Below are positions 45,805 to 58,180 of a DNA stretch of 64,000 nt, piece by piece; the first letter of the stretch is position 1, and every line of letters starts with the position of its first letter. The notes beneath the pieces were generated by a model. It searched no databases. It was not told where the DNA came from and saw nothing but the letters and a program-made list of their open reading frames with translations. A program made the position numbers and the translations under genes. Source of the stretch: Apricaphanius iberus (taxonomy: Eukaryota; Chordata; Actinopteri; Cyprinodontiformes; Aphaniidae). The stretch covers positions 1,974,660 to 2,038,659 of the forward strand of contig JAPXFQ010002669.1 of the NCBI GenBank assembly GCA_028564705.1, given 5' to 3'.

Positions 45805-48800
45805 GTACAGTTTTTGAACAGTCTCACATTCCAGGAACACTGCAGAAAAAAAGAAACAAAGAAATAAAATGTCATTTAAATGGCCTATATCAAAATGTTT
45901 TACACATTTCAATGTATGGATTAGACATATATTAGATAAAATGTGACTATTGGTGTTGTATAGTATAAATGTGTCCTGAAATGTAACTTGTATCCTGGAG
46001 TTATTGTTGGACCACAAAGTAAAATGGCTCGTTTCACTACAATCCCTTTCCTGCCACCTTCCCCTTTTCTTTTAAATATTTTTTTGTAAAAACCAGAGAC
46101 AATAAAGCTTATTTCAGCAGCTTGATCTACAAAGCTTTAGAGGAGCCCAAACCAACACAGCTGAGACCAGCAAGCAGATCTTTCCAGCCAAGTACATAAA
46201 AAAGCCGTGGGTGTTGTTTGCACCCGTTTACAGAACATTCTGAGATGCTACAGAATAATTAATTAACCACACAAGGCTGTTATAAGATCACATAAGCAGC
46301 TTGATAAATGGCTAACACACATTAGCATGTAGCTACATACTTCTCTGTCCATCAGGCGTCTTTGTTGTTGGAAGTAATACTGCTGCTGTTCTTTAGGAAT
46401 ATAGAATAAAGTCCTGTAATCCTTGCAGCCAAATTAGCGTTTTCATCGAGACATTTTAGAAAGTAAAATTCCAATAGGAAAAGTGGTTCCAGCTGCTAAA
46501 ACCGGAGCAGCTATGAGCTTTAAGAAGGGGGCTGGTGTGTTTGCAATTCTACCAGAGGTAGACACCTCTAGTACTTCCTACATAAAATATGTCACTATGT
46601 TACCAAGAGAGGGTGGTGCAGCTGCTCAGAGAGCAGGATTGAGTTGGATTTCTCAGACATGCGTGAATTAAAGGGTATATATCATTCAAAATCAAGTTTT
46701 CGGGGTCGTCAATTTTAGTAGTGCAATTTTCTAATTTTTTATTAAATGTTTTGAATGAAATACAAAAAAAGCTAAATGTTACAAAAACAAATTGTTAAGT
46801 AAAAAATGTGAAGAGAAACATTTCCTTCTACTTTCCTGATTACTTATTTCTAAAATTAATATTGTACAAAAGGGAAAAAAGTAGCATATATTTGAATTAC
46901 AAAAGGCTTCAAGTTCAACGGCTTTCTTTTCCAGTAAACAGCACATTTCAAACTTGTAATATGTAATGTGTTTTATTTGACGCAGTCGGAGATTCTCACA
47001 CTCCTATGCCAATCCGAGACCACCCCGAAATGCGCGCTTAACTCCACTACAGCAGCTTATTGTGAGTACATGTCATGATACTAAGACAAGCTCACCAACA
47101 AAAGATTTCATATGTAAATTAGCAGCAGTAATAAGCACCGTTATCATTTCCTTCTTCCCCAAGATTGAGCTAAAAGTATACTTCAAATGTAGCTCTTCTC
47201 TTAACCTTGTAGATCGATGATTTGAACATGAAAGGTATATAGCTTGTTCGCTGAGTTGAAATGAAAAAGCAGTTCAGACCAACTGGTGTTTTGGGGAGCT
47301 GAGACGAGTGAAGGTTACCGCTTGTTTTCCACACAGGCAACCAGCAGGGTCAGCACGTAGAAGGACAGGAAGATACCCAGACAGAACAGCATTCCCATCA
47401 CATACTTCTCAGCTGTGGAGAACAAAAAAAAAAAGTCCAAAAACACTCGTTCTAAATCTGGAGGAACGTTTCCTTTTCTGGTCAAGCAAACAAGGGACGT
47501 TTACATAAAAGTGGAGCTTCTCAAAACAAGTCGTCCTCCAGTGGAATTCCCCCTAATGATTGTCCAGCCTTGGCTCATGTGTGCAAAAGCGATCGATGCT
47601 CGATCGATGTACTATACTTACAGTTGATGGCGGGGAAGACGACCACGTCCAGGTCCTTGGTTCGGTTGCCGGCGTCAATCAGCTTGTCAGGTTGCAGGGG
47701 ATAGAAACGCAGCGGGCCGCCACATGCCTCATCCTCCGTTTTCACGACCACTACCACGTAGAAACTGTTGCTAGGGAAATCCTTTCTCTGGGTTACAGAG
47801 AAACAGATGCAAGTAGACGTTGGATGTATTCTTTGCCACAAAGGTTGGAGGAAAACGATTTGATTCAGGGAAATGGATGAATGTAAAAAAAAAAAAAAAA
47901 AGGAACTACCTGCACAGTAATGGCACCTTTTTTTGTCATAGTCTGATACATTCCAATAAAGGCCACGTTGTTGTCAAGGTCATAGACGGGACACTATAAG
48001 GACAGAAAATTAAATAAGTTATCATTTTTAGTCTAATTTTTTTTTTAAAGACCGTTACATCTAACATTGTTTTATTATCATAAAAGTCTTGGGGGAAAAG
48101 ACATGATGCAGGGGCCTCTATGAGGATCTCTAGCGGCCAAGAAGTGCTACAACTGCTAAAGAAAAGAAAACAAAAGCCATTGGAGGCAGGGCTCTGCCGT
48201 GAGAAAGAAACTGTAGAAAAGAGGAAGATGAAACAAACAAAGCATGACAGTCCCCCCAACCCCCCCACAATATACCTGAATGTCCTGAACAGACATGACA
48301 GAGCAGGGGAAGTTCACGTCTGAGTTGACTTTGACGATGACCGTGTCCACCCCATCAGGAAAGACGTATTTAAAAAACTAAAAGACAAGACGGGAAGGAA
48401 GCGGGAACGATTAGAGGGCAGGTGAATAAACGTCCTCCATGGTTACCCATCGTAAGAGCTGCAGCTCAATCCATGCTGCTAACGATGCCAGTTTGAAACG
48501 TGGGGCTTTGGCTCGACTGACAACTTGCTTCCAAACTGCCCCGACTTCATCGAATTTCCAAAGCAGATTTCGAGGGGAGAACTTTCCAAGTACCATAGTC
48601 ATGAGACATTTTAACACATTGAAGGATAATACGTTAATTCCCTTTGATAACCTTTGACTGCTTGAAAGTTGTGACCTAATTATTTCTTCCATTTTCATCC
48701 AAAACATACAATTGTTCTGTGGAAAAAACAAACAAAAAAGAAAATCCGATTTAAAGCTGGGAACTTGAAGCACAAGCCAGTACAGGCTGAGCCTCCCTTT

Positions 48801-51800
48801 AGAGTAAGATGTTTAAGTTATTTATTCTATTTCTGTATCGTCTACCAAGTTTCTGGGTCATTTTTGCAGGCTAATTTTTTTTTTTTTATGAAAGGATAAA
48901 ACAAAAACAGGAGGTGCAGTTTTCTAAACAAATACAATAAATCTGACTGTTTCATTAGCCATCACAAACAGAAGCTAAATAAAACGTGTGTTTTCAGAAG
49001 CATACTGGTAGTTTAAAAAAAAAAAAAACAAGAACCACCCATGAGGTTAGAATAATAAAAAAAATACTGTTTTATTATTATCTGATATTTGGCCACAAGG
49101 GCCGGTGTATGGTAATCCAAATTGTACTAGTCTACCAAAGGCGCAATTACTTGAAAATGAGTTACTAGTGAGAGTATTTCTGTACTATTTGGGCAAAAAT
49201 TCGAACTAGAAGGGGAAAATGTTTAATTATTTCCATGTAGACGTATACTAGTTGGCATACAAAACAGTTGATATAAAGTATATGGAGTTTTTACCGAAAC
49301 CGTTTGCCATACTAGGCTGCCTCTGCCACCACTGGTAGCTCTTTTTTTTTTTTGTCCTGCAGCGCACCACGACCTCTACTGTCAAGGCCGTTATCAAGAC
49401 GTCATAAGTCAAACTTTTTATTACGTTTTTTGGGGGGTTTTCTAGTGTGCAGTAAAATAGAAACTATCAGAGAGGAACCTGTGAAGAAAAACATTCTTCT
49501 TCATTTTTGAAACATTGGAAAATCCTTCCACTGTAACTATACTCTGTTTTGTTTTCATCCACTCCACCCATGCTGCAGATGTTTCTATAACTACAGCCAT
49601 TATCATTTTATAGAGTGAAACTCCGTCCTGCAAACATTAACAGTAACACTACACAGGGTTACCTGAGGTTGGGAAGGCGACGCTGTGAAGCTGAATTTCT
49701 TGTCCGTCCTGTAATGGAGTTAAATATGAAATGTCAGAAGCAGCTGGCTGACACCTGCTTGTGTTTAACTGTTATCATCACATCTCTCACCACAGGGTGA
49801 AACTTTCCACGCGGCTCACTCGGAGCTGGTAGTTCGTCCCCAGGCTGGACAGGGTGGACACGTCCACGAAGAAGTACTGGGTCTCTGACGCGGCGCGGGT
49901 CGGAGGCTGGCACAGGGTGCGCCCCACGTGTTTGTAGGGGTACTTCCTCTGGTAGCTGGAGGGAGATACACAGAGAGACACACGCCGACACCCTTAACTC
50001 AGATGAGTTCAGCTTAGAGACACACAGAAATGTCTTCACTTCACAGACTGATGAGAAATTCAAGTAAAAGGAGAGATTCTTAGTGGTCGGGACATATTCC
50101 AACAACGGATCCTTCAGTTTTAAAACATAAATGAATCAGTGATGATCAGAACGCAACTGTGGCGCAAAGTCCCATTCGAAATAGAAACCATAACCATGCA
50201 ACGTGGCGTCAGGGAGGAAAATACACATGTCCTTTACAGGAACACTGATTCTTCAGATCTGCCCAGATGGCTGTCAGCAGAGGAACTGAAAGTCCAAAGT
50301 TCATTAATGAGCTGAATAAAACACAGCCGTCCATGAGGGTTGCAATGGCGAGAAAAAAAAAAAGAATGGCAAGGTAACTCCAAAATTACGCAACCAAAAG
50401 ACACAAGATTGCAACAAGAAACTGCTGAGGGGACTATAAATGGACCTGAACTCCAAGCAGATCAATAATTCCATGATTATTTGAAAAATACATGAGTGCC
50501 CTCTAAACACCACTTTTACTTTTTTGCTGCATTTTTGTCACGTCCTCACAAACTTCACTTTATACAGGGTTCTTGCAGGTTTCAGTAAGTTAAACTTAAG
50601 ACCTTTTAAAGACCTTTTTAGACCAGTATGAATTACACCTGAGACCAACACGATGCATTAATAGAAAGTGAACTAATCCCAAAATTGCAAACCTTTTATT
50701 TTCATTAACTTAGTTATCAAAGATTGCATTTATATTAATTCTGTATCAAAAAGAGATAACCAGAACAGTTATCGTCCTCAAATCAAATAACCCTCTAAAA
50801 CACAACACTGGAATATGTCCAAGTACATTCTACATATATCTTAGCTCATCCCCTTTAGCACCAATCTCAGCTGACTTGGAGAGGAGCTGAGCCATCTTGG
50901 ACCCAGCCTTGCCCTCAGTTCATCTGCCTCCCTAGCAAGACAGGTGGAAACTTCCTCCAAGATTTTCTTTTGTTGTTTTTAAAGATCTTCCAGATAATCA
51001 TCAGCCACCTTTCTTTTCTGGCTCTGAAATTCGCTTTTCTTTCCTGGTTTCCTGTGTGTCTAGATGCTGCTGGCTGCTGCTTCAACTTGGGCATTTGGGA
51101 CATCAGAAAATATTAAGGAATGGAGAACCCAAAGCACCTCTGATTTTTATGCGTCGCTGGATCCAAATGTAGCCCGAACATCACACAGATAGCTATCAGA
51201 GCGCCTTAGTCTATTTTATTTGGCCGATGCCTCACATGATTAACAAAATAAAAAATTAAGACTTGACGTAAATAAATGTAAGACATTGTACGAAATTCTT
51301 GGGGTTTTTAGGACTTTTTAAGTCCTTTAATTTAAAGTTATGAATTTTAGACCTTCTAAGAGTCTGCAAGAACCCCGTTTATCATGTCTTGGTTATAGAC
51401 CAAAAGTGTTGCACATTTGTGACAACGCGAGTGGCGTTAAAAGATTTTTTGCTTGAAGAATCCCAAGACGTTTGGTATTTTAAACCGATTCCCCTTAAAA
51501 TCAAATCCACCTTCTGAACACCTTCAGCAGTCACCTTAGTGTAATATAATCTCTGCATAATTGCTGCTGTTATGTGAAGGGCTCAAAACTTTATGTTGAA
51601 GGGGGGGGGGGGGGGGGGGGGGGGCAAACCATTTTCCTAAATGTACTTATGGTAGCGACAGCATCATGGCGTGGAGATGCTTTTCTTTAACAGGGACAGA
51701 TCGGAAGACTTAGGTTAGAATGGCCTAGTCAAAACCCAGACCTAAACCCTACAGAAAATCAGTAGTGGTCTGCATTTCTGGGGGACGATTTTTTTATTTA

Positions 51801-52482
51801 ACAATAGTACATTTTTTACAAAGGCAGAGCTTGATCACATGGCCCAAAGTCCTAATTGTTTGCAGAGAGGGGCAGACTAGCTCACTACTTCATCAGAACA
51901 TGATCGGTTGACACATTCTTGATATTGTTTATGTTGGGGAAAAAAATAAATAAATAAAAAGATATTCTCCCAGTTAACACTGAATAATAAGCGCACGAAA
52001 TTGAGCAGTACTCACAGGCCTCTGAGAATGAGGGGGACTTGAAAAGACATCACGGCTTGCTTTTGCCGAATGACAAACAGAATGGGACTCTCCAGATGCT
52101 GCTCTATCACGTCCACGGTCACACGCACCCCCTCCGTCTGAAAGAAATAGAGAGAGTGGGAAACACGGAGACACCAAAGTTATTACCAACACTCCAGACT
52201 CTTGGCTCTTAAAGATGCACAAACACTCACCTTGTTCCTGGAGATGGTGTGATTGAACGCATAGATGGTCTGGTTTTCACTGGTAACCGTGTCGTTGTAG
52301 GTCACGTCGAACTCTGCATCCTTTTGGACCACATATTTAGCCTCTCCGAGCGTCCCGGCGCAGCAAGCCAACTGGGTCAAGCAGAACCAGAACAAAGCCG
52401 CCAGCCCTGGTCGTATCCAGCAGCGAGGCGCACCAACACAGCTGCGTTTAAGACGAGATTTCCAGTAGCTCCTTAACACCAT
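29784..52482 (-). CDS. sidt2: SID1 transmembrane family member 2, complete (25 coding exons)
   Basis: SIDT2 is a lysosomal multi-pass membrane protein implicated in RNA/DNA uptake into lysosomes. Exons, 5' to 3': 52231-52482, 52016-52137, 49791-49955, 49663-49708, 48276-48377, 47910-47993, 47622-47787, 47319-47412, 43608-43663, 41050-41088, 40877-40954, 40262-40377, 39765-39838, 36437-36503, 36286-36359, 36067-36190, 34994-35111, 34561-34697, 34353-34461, 31518-31594, 31364-31410, 31174-31279, 30987-31097, 29937-30050, 29784-29846. They total 2541 nt in one frame (846 aa), near the human length. A signal-like hydrophobic stretch (about residues 27-45) precedes the luminal domain. The first membrane span is at about 318-339. 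Tyrosine sorting motifs YGSF, YDTL and YLCV follow. CREST-family motifs are SACYH (SxxxH), an Asp in NFQFDTSF, and HDIWH (HxxxH). Start MVLRSYW was chosen to fit the signal peptide; an in-frame upstream ATG lies at 52572. End is [16 protein letters not shown]1 is less likely from the C-terminus and synteny. Confidence 0.95.
30086..30915. mobile_element. Foldback DNA element in sidt2 intron 23
   Basis: The two halves are inverted copies. CAACCTGGATCTCATTTATA near 30095 pairs with the complement of the end near 30905 (CAACATGGACCTTGTTTTTA). The pairing continues through ACTCA-CCAGACAAGTT, TTAATGGGAGTCAAT and GTTCAGAACGTCTCAGA. A related copy lies at 36588-37258. No coding capacity. A transcript would form a long hairpin. 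Confidence 0.75.
31850..32640 (+). mobile_element. L2/Rex1-like LINE fragment
   Basis: Plus-strand frames, with frameshifts, give [18 protein letters not shown], an eroded form of the RT motif GVPQGSVLGPLLF. Next come FAGETQI, the eroded FADDTQI box, and [15 protein letters not shown] then [10 protein letters not shown]. This is the usual motif order of fish L2-like RTs. Confidence 0.75.
32710..32876. mobile_element. TTAA-flanked MITE, partial copy C
   Basis: GACGGACAAAGC, CCCCTCAAAATGCAAAAA, TTCGCTAGTTCCAAGCGATG and GTTGCTGCAAATAGATAATT match the central part of copies at 12790-13290 and 38661-39167. Both ends are missing. Confidence 0.8.
34085..34172. mobile_element. hAT-like right terminal fragment
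   Basis: ATTAATCGAATCGAT, GATTGATCGATTACAAAAAG and the end GCTGCAGCCCTA match the common fish hAT terminus (complement TAGGGCTGCAGC). No left end was located. Confidence 0.5.
35112..36066 (-). other. sidt2 intron 16
   Basis: AT-rich intron of 955 bp without recognisable elements. Nothing further is seen. Confidence 0.6.
36588..37258. mobile_element. Second copy of the foldback family
   Basis: It starts CAACCTGGACCTTATTTTTT and parallels 30092-30880 through ACATCCATTTACTCA, TTCCCCTCTGAG, CACAGGCTTTTAATGCAACC and GGGAGCCTGTGGAAGCTGA. It is more diverged and shorter than the first copy, and its hairpin is weaker. Confidence 0.7.
37262..37296 (-). repeat. Displaced copy of part of sidt2 exon 15
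   Basis: AGCTCCCAGGGGGTGGGC followed by CCACAGGAAGTTGTA repeats the exon-15 sequence at about 36292-36324 with two differences in 33 bases. On the minus strand it would read [10 protein letters not shown], against [10 protein letters not shown] in the real exon. The exon's 5' half and its splice donor are not copied. Confidence 0.7.
38661..39167. mobile_element. TTAA-flanked MITE, copy B
   Basis: A 507-bp element between TTAA at 38657-38660 and 39168-39171, in opposite orientation to copy A. Ends are AGTGACAGTGTGTAGTTTCT and the complement of AGGCACAGTGTGCAATTTTC. Similarity to copy A runs over the full length. Confidence 0.85.
41089..43607 (-). other. sidt2 intron 9
   Basis: Its right part (42400-43607) has no recognisable gene or element. 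A plus-strand LINE occupies about 41140-42390. Confidence 0.65.
41140..42390 (+). mobile_element. Rex1/L2-like LINE, 5'-truncated
   Basis: Plus-strand frames give [19 protein letters not shown], then CADDTQIYI, the catalytic box. [18 protein letters not shown] and [20 protein letters not shown] of the C-terminal region follow. Several frameshifts and stops separate the motifs. The 3' end near 42390 is in ATAAAGCTGCC, typical of the family. Orientation is opposite to sidt2. Confidence 0.82.
44019..44619. mobile_element. Non-autonomous hAT-like element
   Basis: The right end CATATCGCCCAGTCCTA is the complement of a TAGGACTGGGCGATATG terminus. The left end TCATAGTGGGAAATAT is its eroded partner. 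Flanks CGGTGAGG (44011-44018) and TGGTGAGG (44620-44627) are an 8-bp duplication with one mismatch. It contains a short (TA)n tract. A related copy lies in cep164 intron 4. Confidence 0.75.
45480..45620 (-). mobile_element. LINE C-terminal fragment
   Basis: The minus strand reads [16 protein letters not shown], close to the end motif of fish LINE reverse transcriptases (RQSFFPRAIRLFNSL type). Only about 140 bases are preserved. Confidence 0.5.
45759..45802. repeat. (TA)n microsatellite
   Basis: About 44 bases of TA. Confidence 0.95.
48378..49662 (-). other. sidt2 intron 4
   Basis: 1.3 kb intron with A/T homopolymer runs. No gene or recognisable transposon. Confidence 0.6.
50568..51378. mobile_element. 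Non-autonomous DNA element with CAGGGTTCTTGCAG ends
   Basis: The left end CAGGGTTCTTGCAGGTTT and right end (complement CGGGGTTCTTGCAGACTC) are inverted repeats. Subterminal TTTAAAGACC and GACTTTTTAAGTCC motifs occur, as in a very common fish hAT-related family. A 62-codon Lys/Arg-rich frame on the minus strand near 51100 may be a transposase scrap. No clear target duplication. Confidence 0.6.
51470..51930 (+). mobile_element. Tc1/mariner relic
   Basis: GACAGCATCATGGCGTGGAG, AACAGGGACAGATCGG and GAATGGCCTAGTCAAAACCC with AGACCTAAACCCTACAGAAA match the WGCF-type and QSPDLNPIE-type blocks of Tc1-like transposases. The copy is heavily decayed. Confidence 0.65.
51601..51624. repeat. 24-base G tract
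   Basis: Uninterrupted run of 24 G, beside the Tc1 relic. Confidence 0.95.
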
Positions 52483-53658
52483 TTTTTTGTCCGACACCGT
52501 CTGCCTCGACCCGGGAACTAAGCTTATCACAGCCCGTATGGCAAAGCAAATAAGGAACTCAACCCCATTCAAGAGCAGTTATAACCGGGAGCTGTAGCTG
52601 AACTGGGCCAGTTCCACGCTGACAAAGGAGCAGAAGCCGTTAGCTGCTGTAAGATACTGGACAAACAGAGGAGCGTTCAAAGTTGCTACAGCGCCCAGGC
52701 TAGCAGCTATACGGACAGAAATCCAGGACGACGTCGCTAGAACGACCCTCCATTGCTATGTGCCAACAGCTTCCTAGTTAGGACGCCAAAGACAGAAGCT
52801 CCTAGGATTCCACTTAGGTCAGAAAACAGAAGCGCGCATTCCAGCTTCTTAATACCGTCCCACCTCTAAACCCTCTTCAGCCTCTGCGTTGAAAGACGTA
52901 TTAGACGTAGAAGTATTTATCGCCTAAAAGATGTTTAGACTACGAAAAAATCCGTGCGCCCAGTGTACCCCCCCTCCACGCTCTAACAGTAAACAAAACG
53001 CCACGCGACGTGATGACCTCACACCGGAATACGTCAACACTACAGCTGATGCGACTGACAGGCCGAATTTAATTTAATTTAACTTAAAAAATAATAAAAT
53101 AATTTAACCTAGAATAACTTAATCTCATTTTAGTAAAAGTACGCAGAGCTGAATCACAACGCACAAAAATAAATTAATCAATAAACAAACAAACAAAAAA
53201 ATATATTAGAAACACTTATTGAAATGAAATAATGAAATGAAATAAACCCAAATTAACTTGAGCTGAAGTACAGGGGACAAAAGTATAAATAAAATTGAAC
53301 GTCATTCTTGTATTTATTCATATTCAAAATTAATTCAAAAAGACAGAAAAGAAACATAAACTGAAATTTGGTAAATTGAAGCTTAGTCATAAGACCTTCT
53401 TAAGAATAATGCAAGAACTTTATTTTAAAAAATCCGTCCAAAATTTTGCTGATCATAAATTAATAAGTATACATATATATATATGTAAAAAAGCCACCAG
53501 TCCTACTTTCAGTTTTACTACCAAAATGATTTTGGTGTGTCAGAATTTCATTGAAATAAAAAAAACGATTATTTGCTTTTGAATATCGATATATCGTAAT
53601 ATAAAATATCGCGATATATTGGCACATCAATATTTTCTTACATCCCTAATAATTATAA

Positions 53659-53661
<3 letters not shown>

Positions 53662-53738
<77 letters not shown>
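53662..53738. repeat. (TA)n microsatellite
   Basis: About 77 bases of uninterrupted TA. Confidence 0.95.
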
Positions 53739-53740
<2 letters not shown>

Positions 53741-54313
53741 TGTGAAGGTGCCTTATAAATAAACTGATCTGATTTGATAATAATTTCATGATGACAGAAA
53801 GGATTAATTAATTTTATATTCGTGTAACGTGCAAATTTGCATCTTCATTTTCTTCAGTCAATTCTGTTTGAAATATACTCAATGAATTTGATCAACTAAG
53901 ACTAAGATTTTGGGGTTCTCTACGACAAGGGTTTAATAGAGTCATAAAACTGATTTCGGAAACGTATCTTTTCTCAGGTTCGGTTTGGTAAATGGCAAAT
54001 GGCTGCTTTGTGGTCCGTTTTGTTGCAGTAACTCGTCTCTACCAAGAGATGGCGGTGTCTACAGTTTGGTTATGGAACCTTGAACCACCACAGGCTAAAA
54101 CTGCAACATTAAATAAATTAATGCTTATAACTTTTATCAGTTTATTTATGTGTTTTTCTTTTCATTTATTTGACATCTATTAACTATAAGATCGACGTGC
54201 ATCATAATTTAAACAGACAAAAGAGAAGGTAAATCTTTATTATCATTGCATAAACATACAACGTGTAGTCCAACCCAATTGCTCTCTTGACCTTTTAAGG
54301 TGTAGCAATTCTT

Positions 54314-54419
<106 letters not shown>

Positions 54420-54887
54420 CACTTGTGTGACTGTTTATGCCAATAATATTCACCACAGAATCACTGAAAAGACCCCCCCACCACCCATCCCTCCACTGCC
54501 AAGGCCGATTCTTTACACACTAGATACGTTTGTCACCCAAGCGAGCTTTTACAGACCGGACAGTATATTCGTAGCACCATAAGTATCAACGAAGCCTTTT
54601 TCCCTTCACTTTTATCTGATGTATCCGTACAAACCATGGTATAAACGCATTAATTGTCCAGATTTGTCCGACAACAGTCCTGCCATCGAAGAACTGACTG
54701 CCTGAGTCAGTGAATACCTCCTTGTGTAAATGTTTTTCACTGTCTCAAATTCTGAAATGGAGTTGAGTACTTTCCCCAGCTGTATCGATTCATTCCGTGT
54801 TTGTTGCGTTAACATGGCGTACACCTTTAAAGCTTCAGGAAGCCCTCTGATCGCACATAGCGCAGCACTTTTGTAAGGAATCACTGA

Positions 54888-55448
<561 letters not shown>

Positions 55449-56189
55449 TGATTGATTTAAAGCGTTTTTAAACATGAACCCGGAATGAAGCTGGGGCCTC
55501 CGTACTCCGGAGACCGAACAGTCAGTGTTCGCTCTGGTGCCACCGCAGCTCGGAGTACTGGGGTTCCGTTCGACCCTGGCATCTCCTTCAGCTGGTGGAT
55601 ATATGTAGACACTCTGGCCTGATGGGATATCTCCTATAGGTTAATGATTTGTTGGTGTGCTCTATGAGTGGTAGAGGACTGACAGAAGGGTATTGACGGA
55701 GGAGGATAAAGAGGATAGATATATTTTGATGTTACTAGCTTTAGCTCACTGGTTTAATTAGCTGGTTGGAAAGATTTTGGATATAGGTGTAGTTACAAAG
55801 AGATTTATTGTAACTACAAGGCGGAAGGCAAACAAATAGGAAACTAAGAACTATCTATTAAGCAAATATAGTTTGTTTGCCCAAATATGGATACCCCATC
55901 TTTAACTTTTGTCATACAATTAGGACAGAAAATCAAACTGGTGTACTGTTAGGTTGTAGAGTTGCACTCCAGCTTTCCTCCATTCGGTGTTATTGAATGT
56001 TTTCATGCGGTGTTTTACGTCTGGAAAGTTTCTTACGCCTTTTTTTCTCTTCTCCGAAACGCAGCCGGTTTGTCAGAGCTGCCCCTCCATCTCTGTGCAG
56101 TAAGTTCGTGGTATTTAGATTAAAAACTTGATGACATTTCCAATGACCCCCGCCCCGACAGTGGAATAAACAAAAGCAAAACAAAACAA

Positions 56190-57390
56190 AACAAAAAAAT
56201 CAAGATCGTACATATAGTGTAGTGGTTTATTAATTTGTTGTTACCAGATCAGTGCATATTCACAACAGGCTAACTATAAAATGTCAGGCTAATTTTCATC
56301 CGTAGTACTGTTAGCCAGATGCACAATGGCATTCGAAAAGGAGGATAAAAGAAGACTTGCAGGCATAAAATATTGTATAAAAAAATACCAATAGGAGAGA
56401 CAAAAGAAAAAAAGATGTAAATACACATCATTTACACATTCACACTTACACCTACACACCAAGTGACACTGACATGACATCAGTGTGGACAAGTCTGATT
56501 TTCGTCCATCCATCACTTTAGGGTACCGCGAAAAACATATTAATATCTCTTATTATTTTTGGAATTGTATTACATTCCCCCCAAAAAACTGTCTGACTAA
56601 AGGCACTTTTTCTACTTGGTATTATATAATCTTATTTGGCCGTTCCTCTTGTGATTCTGAATAAGTCCTACAATATAGAAATTCATTAAAGTGCTGGTGG
56701 GGCCTTCCTCTGTAACATGATCTATATCTGAGAAATATTTATAAATCTAATTACATTTTCCCAGTTGAAAAAGCTATATTTTTTTAAATCTCAGTGTTGG
56801 TAGTGTTGTTTCTTTTATTGTCTCCATATATAGAAATAGTAATGGTTTCATAGTGGTAAGAATATCTTGAGCTCTAATAACCCAAAAGTTTGCTAAATTA
56901 ATTGAACCGTTTTACATTAGTTCTTAAATTGAGATAGGAGTCCAAATAAATGCCCAAGTATTTATATTTTTGAGCAAGTTGTGATTTTTCTCCAGCCACT
57001 ATTACATCTGGGTCTTCAATTGTCTTCTTTGATTTAGAGAAAAGCATCCCTACATTTTTTGGCCACATTAAGCTATGGGAAACATTGTTCCAACCATGTT
57101 CCAACCTAATCCATAACCTTTGTCAGTTTTTCTGCTACGTCTGCTTTTGTAGATCCTTATGCGTACAAAACCGTGTCATCTGCATACATCTGTATGTTTG
57201 CTTCCTGATATACCAAGGGCAAGACATTAATATCCATGCAGAATAGAGGATAACATAGACGCTTCTGCGAATATGTGGCTGATACTCGGTACACTTCTTT
57301 TACTGGATGATTGCCACATTGACAGAGTCGTGGTACTGTAAACGAATGAAAGCCACATGAAGAAAAAACAAAACAAAAGATATTCATTCC
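56190..57390 (-). mobile_element. LINE copy, 5'-truncated and decayed
   Basis: The minus strand gives INVLPLVYQEANIQMYADDT, whose YADD is the RT catalytic box. MLFSKSKKTIEDPDVIV and QKYKYLGIYLDSYLNLRT follow, the standard post-catalytic motif of Jockey/I-like fish LINEs. The 3' UTR includes GGCTAATTTTCATCCGTAGT, shared with the LINE at 24530-25300. Frameshifts separate the motifs. Confidence 0.8.
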
Positions 57391-57820
57391 TCTGGAGGAT
57401 CATTAGAAAAAGTGGACTGTTTTCATTCTGTGGTTTCAAGGAATGTATTGATTTGAAAGTTGTGCTTTCGCAAGAGGAACAGAAGGTCCACATACTCTGA
57501 AGCGTTGTTTGCACTGTTGGTAATGTTGTGACATAGTTATTGGTTTGTGTTGCAGAATCCTCCAAATACGATCAAGCTAAAAACAAGAGCACATGTAGGA
57601 TGCCTAAGAACAGCTACTTTAATTTGCACCATCTTTAAGTAGGCCAGCTTTGTTTATAGGTGTTTAATTATGCATGTAGTTCACAAGATTTAAACATTTT
57701 TTTTAGTTTATGTTTTAATGTTTAACATTTAATTTCAGGTTTGACTGGTCAATATGTTGATTTCTTTGCCTTTGGTGTGTCGAGCTCAAACCACACACTT
57801 TGAAATCCAGGGTTCACCAC

Positions 57821-58180
57821 TAGGGGTGGAGCGATATGACAAGCTGGGCCAAAATCCATGGCCGATATTTATACTGCTGCTATGTCAGACAATCAATTTT
57901 TAATAATATTTACATTTTCTTTCCCTTCTGACAGCGTGGAAAAACAACCACGCCGCCTACAGTGCTCTGCTGCTTCGCTTAAACACACCCACGATCCTGC
58001 AACAGCGTCAACGTCACATGACCAAACAAATGCCACACAGCCCTCCCCCTCCTGAAACACGAACAAGATGGAAGTGCACACATATCGTCAATATCGGCCT
58101 GTTTTTACTTATCGGAGCAATGCGGATATGTTAGAAAATCTCTAACATTGGCCGATACCGATGTTGATGCCGGTATAGCG
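57821..58180. mobile_element. hAT-like relic with TAGGGGTGGAGCGATATG end
   Basis: The left end TAGGGGTGGAGCGATATGAC resembles TAGGGGTGG-type hAT termini. Further in, ATATCGGCC, GGCCGATACCGATG and CCGATATTTATAC are repeated subterminal motifs. The right border is uncertain. Confidence 0.45.

Larger units (their letters stand above)
43664..47318 (-). other. sidt2 intron 8
   Basis: The largest sidt2 intron (3.7 kb). It holds a hAT-like MITE (44019-44619), a LINE C-terminal scrap (about 45480-45620) and a (TA)n tract (45759-45802). The rest, including 46000-47300, is AT-rich without recognisable features. Confidence 0.65.
49956..52015 (-). other. sidt2 intron 2
   Basis: Contains a DNA element (about 50568-51378), a Tc1-like relic (about 51470-51930) and a 24-base G tract. 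The part 49956-50560 has no recognisable feature. Confidence 0.6.

Noticed and set aside
47308..47880. Plus-strand frames over sidt2 exons 7 and 8
   Set aside because: They are antisense shadows of the sidt2 coding exons, which carry the family motifs on the minus strand.
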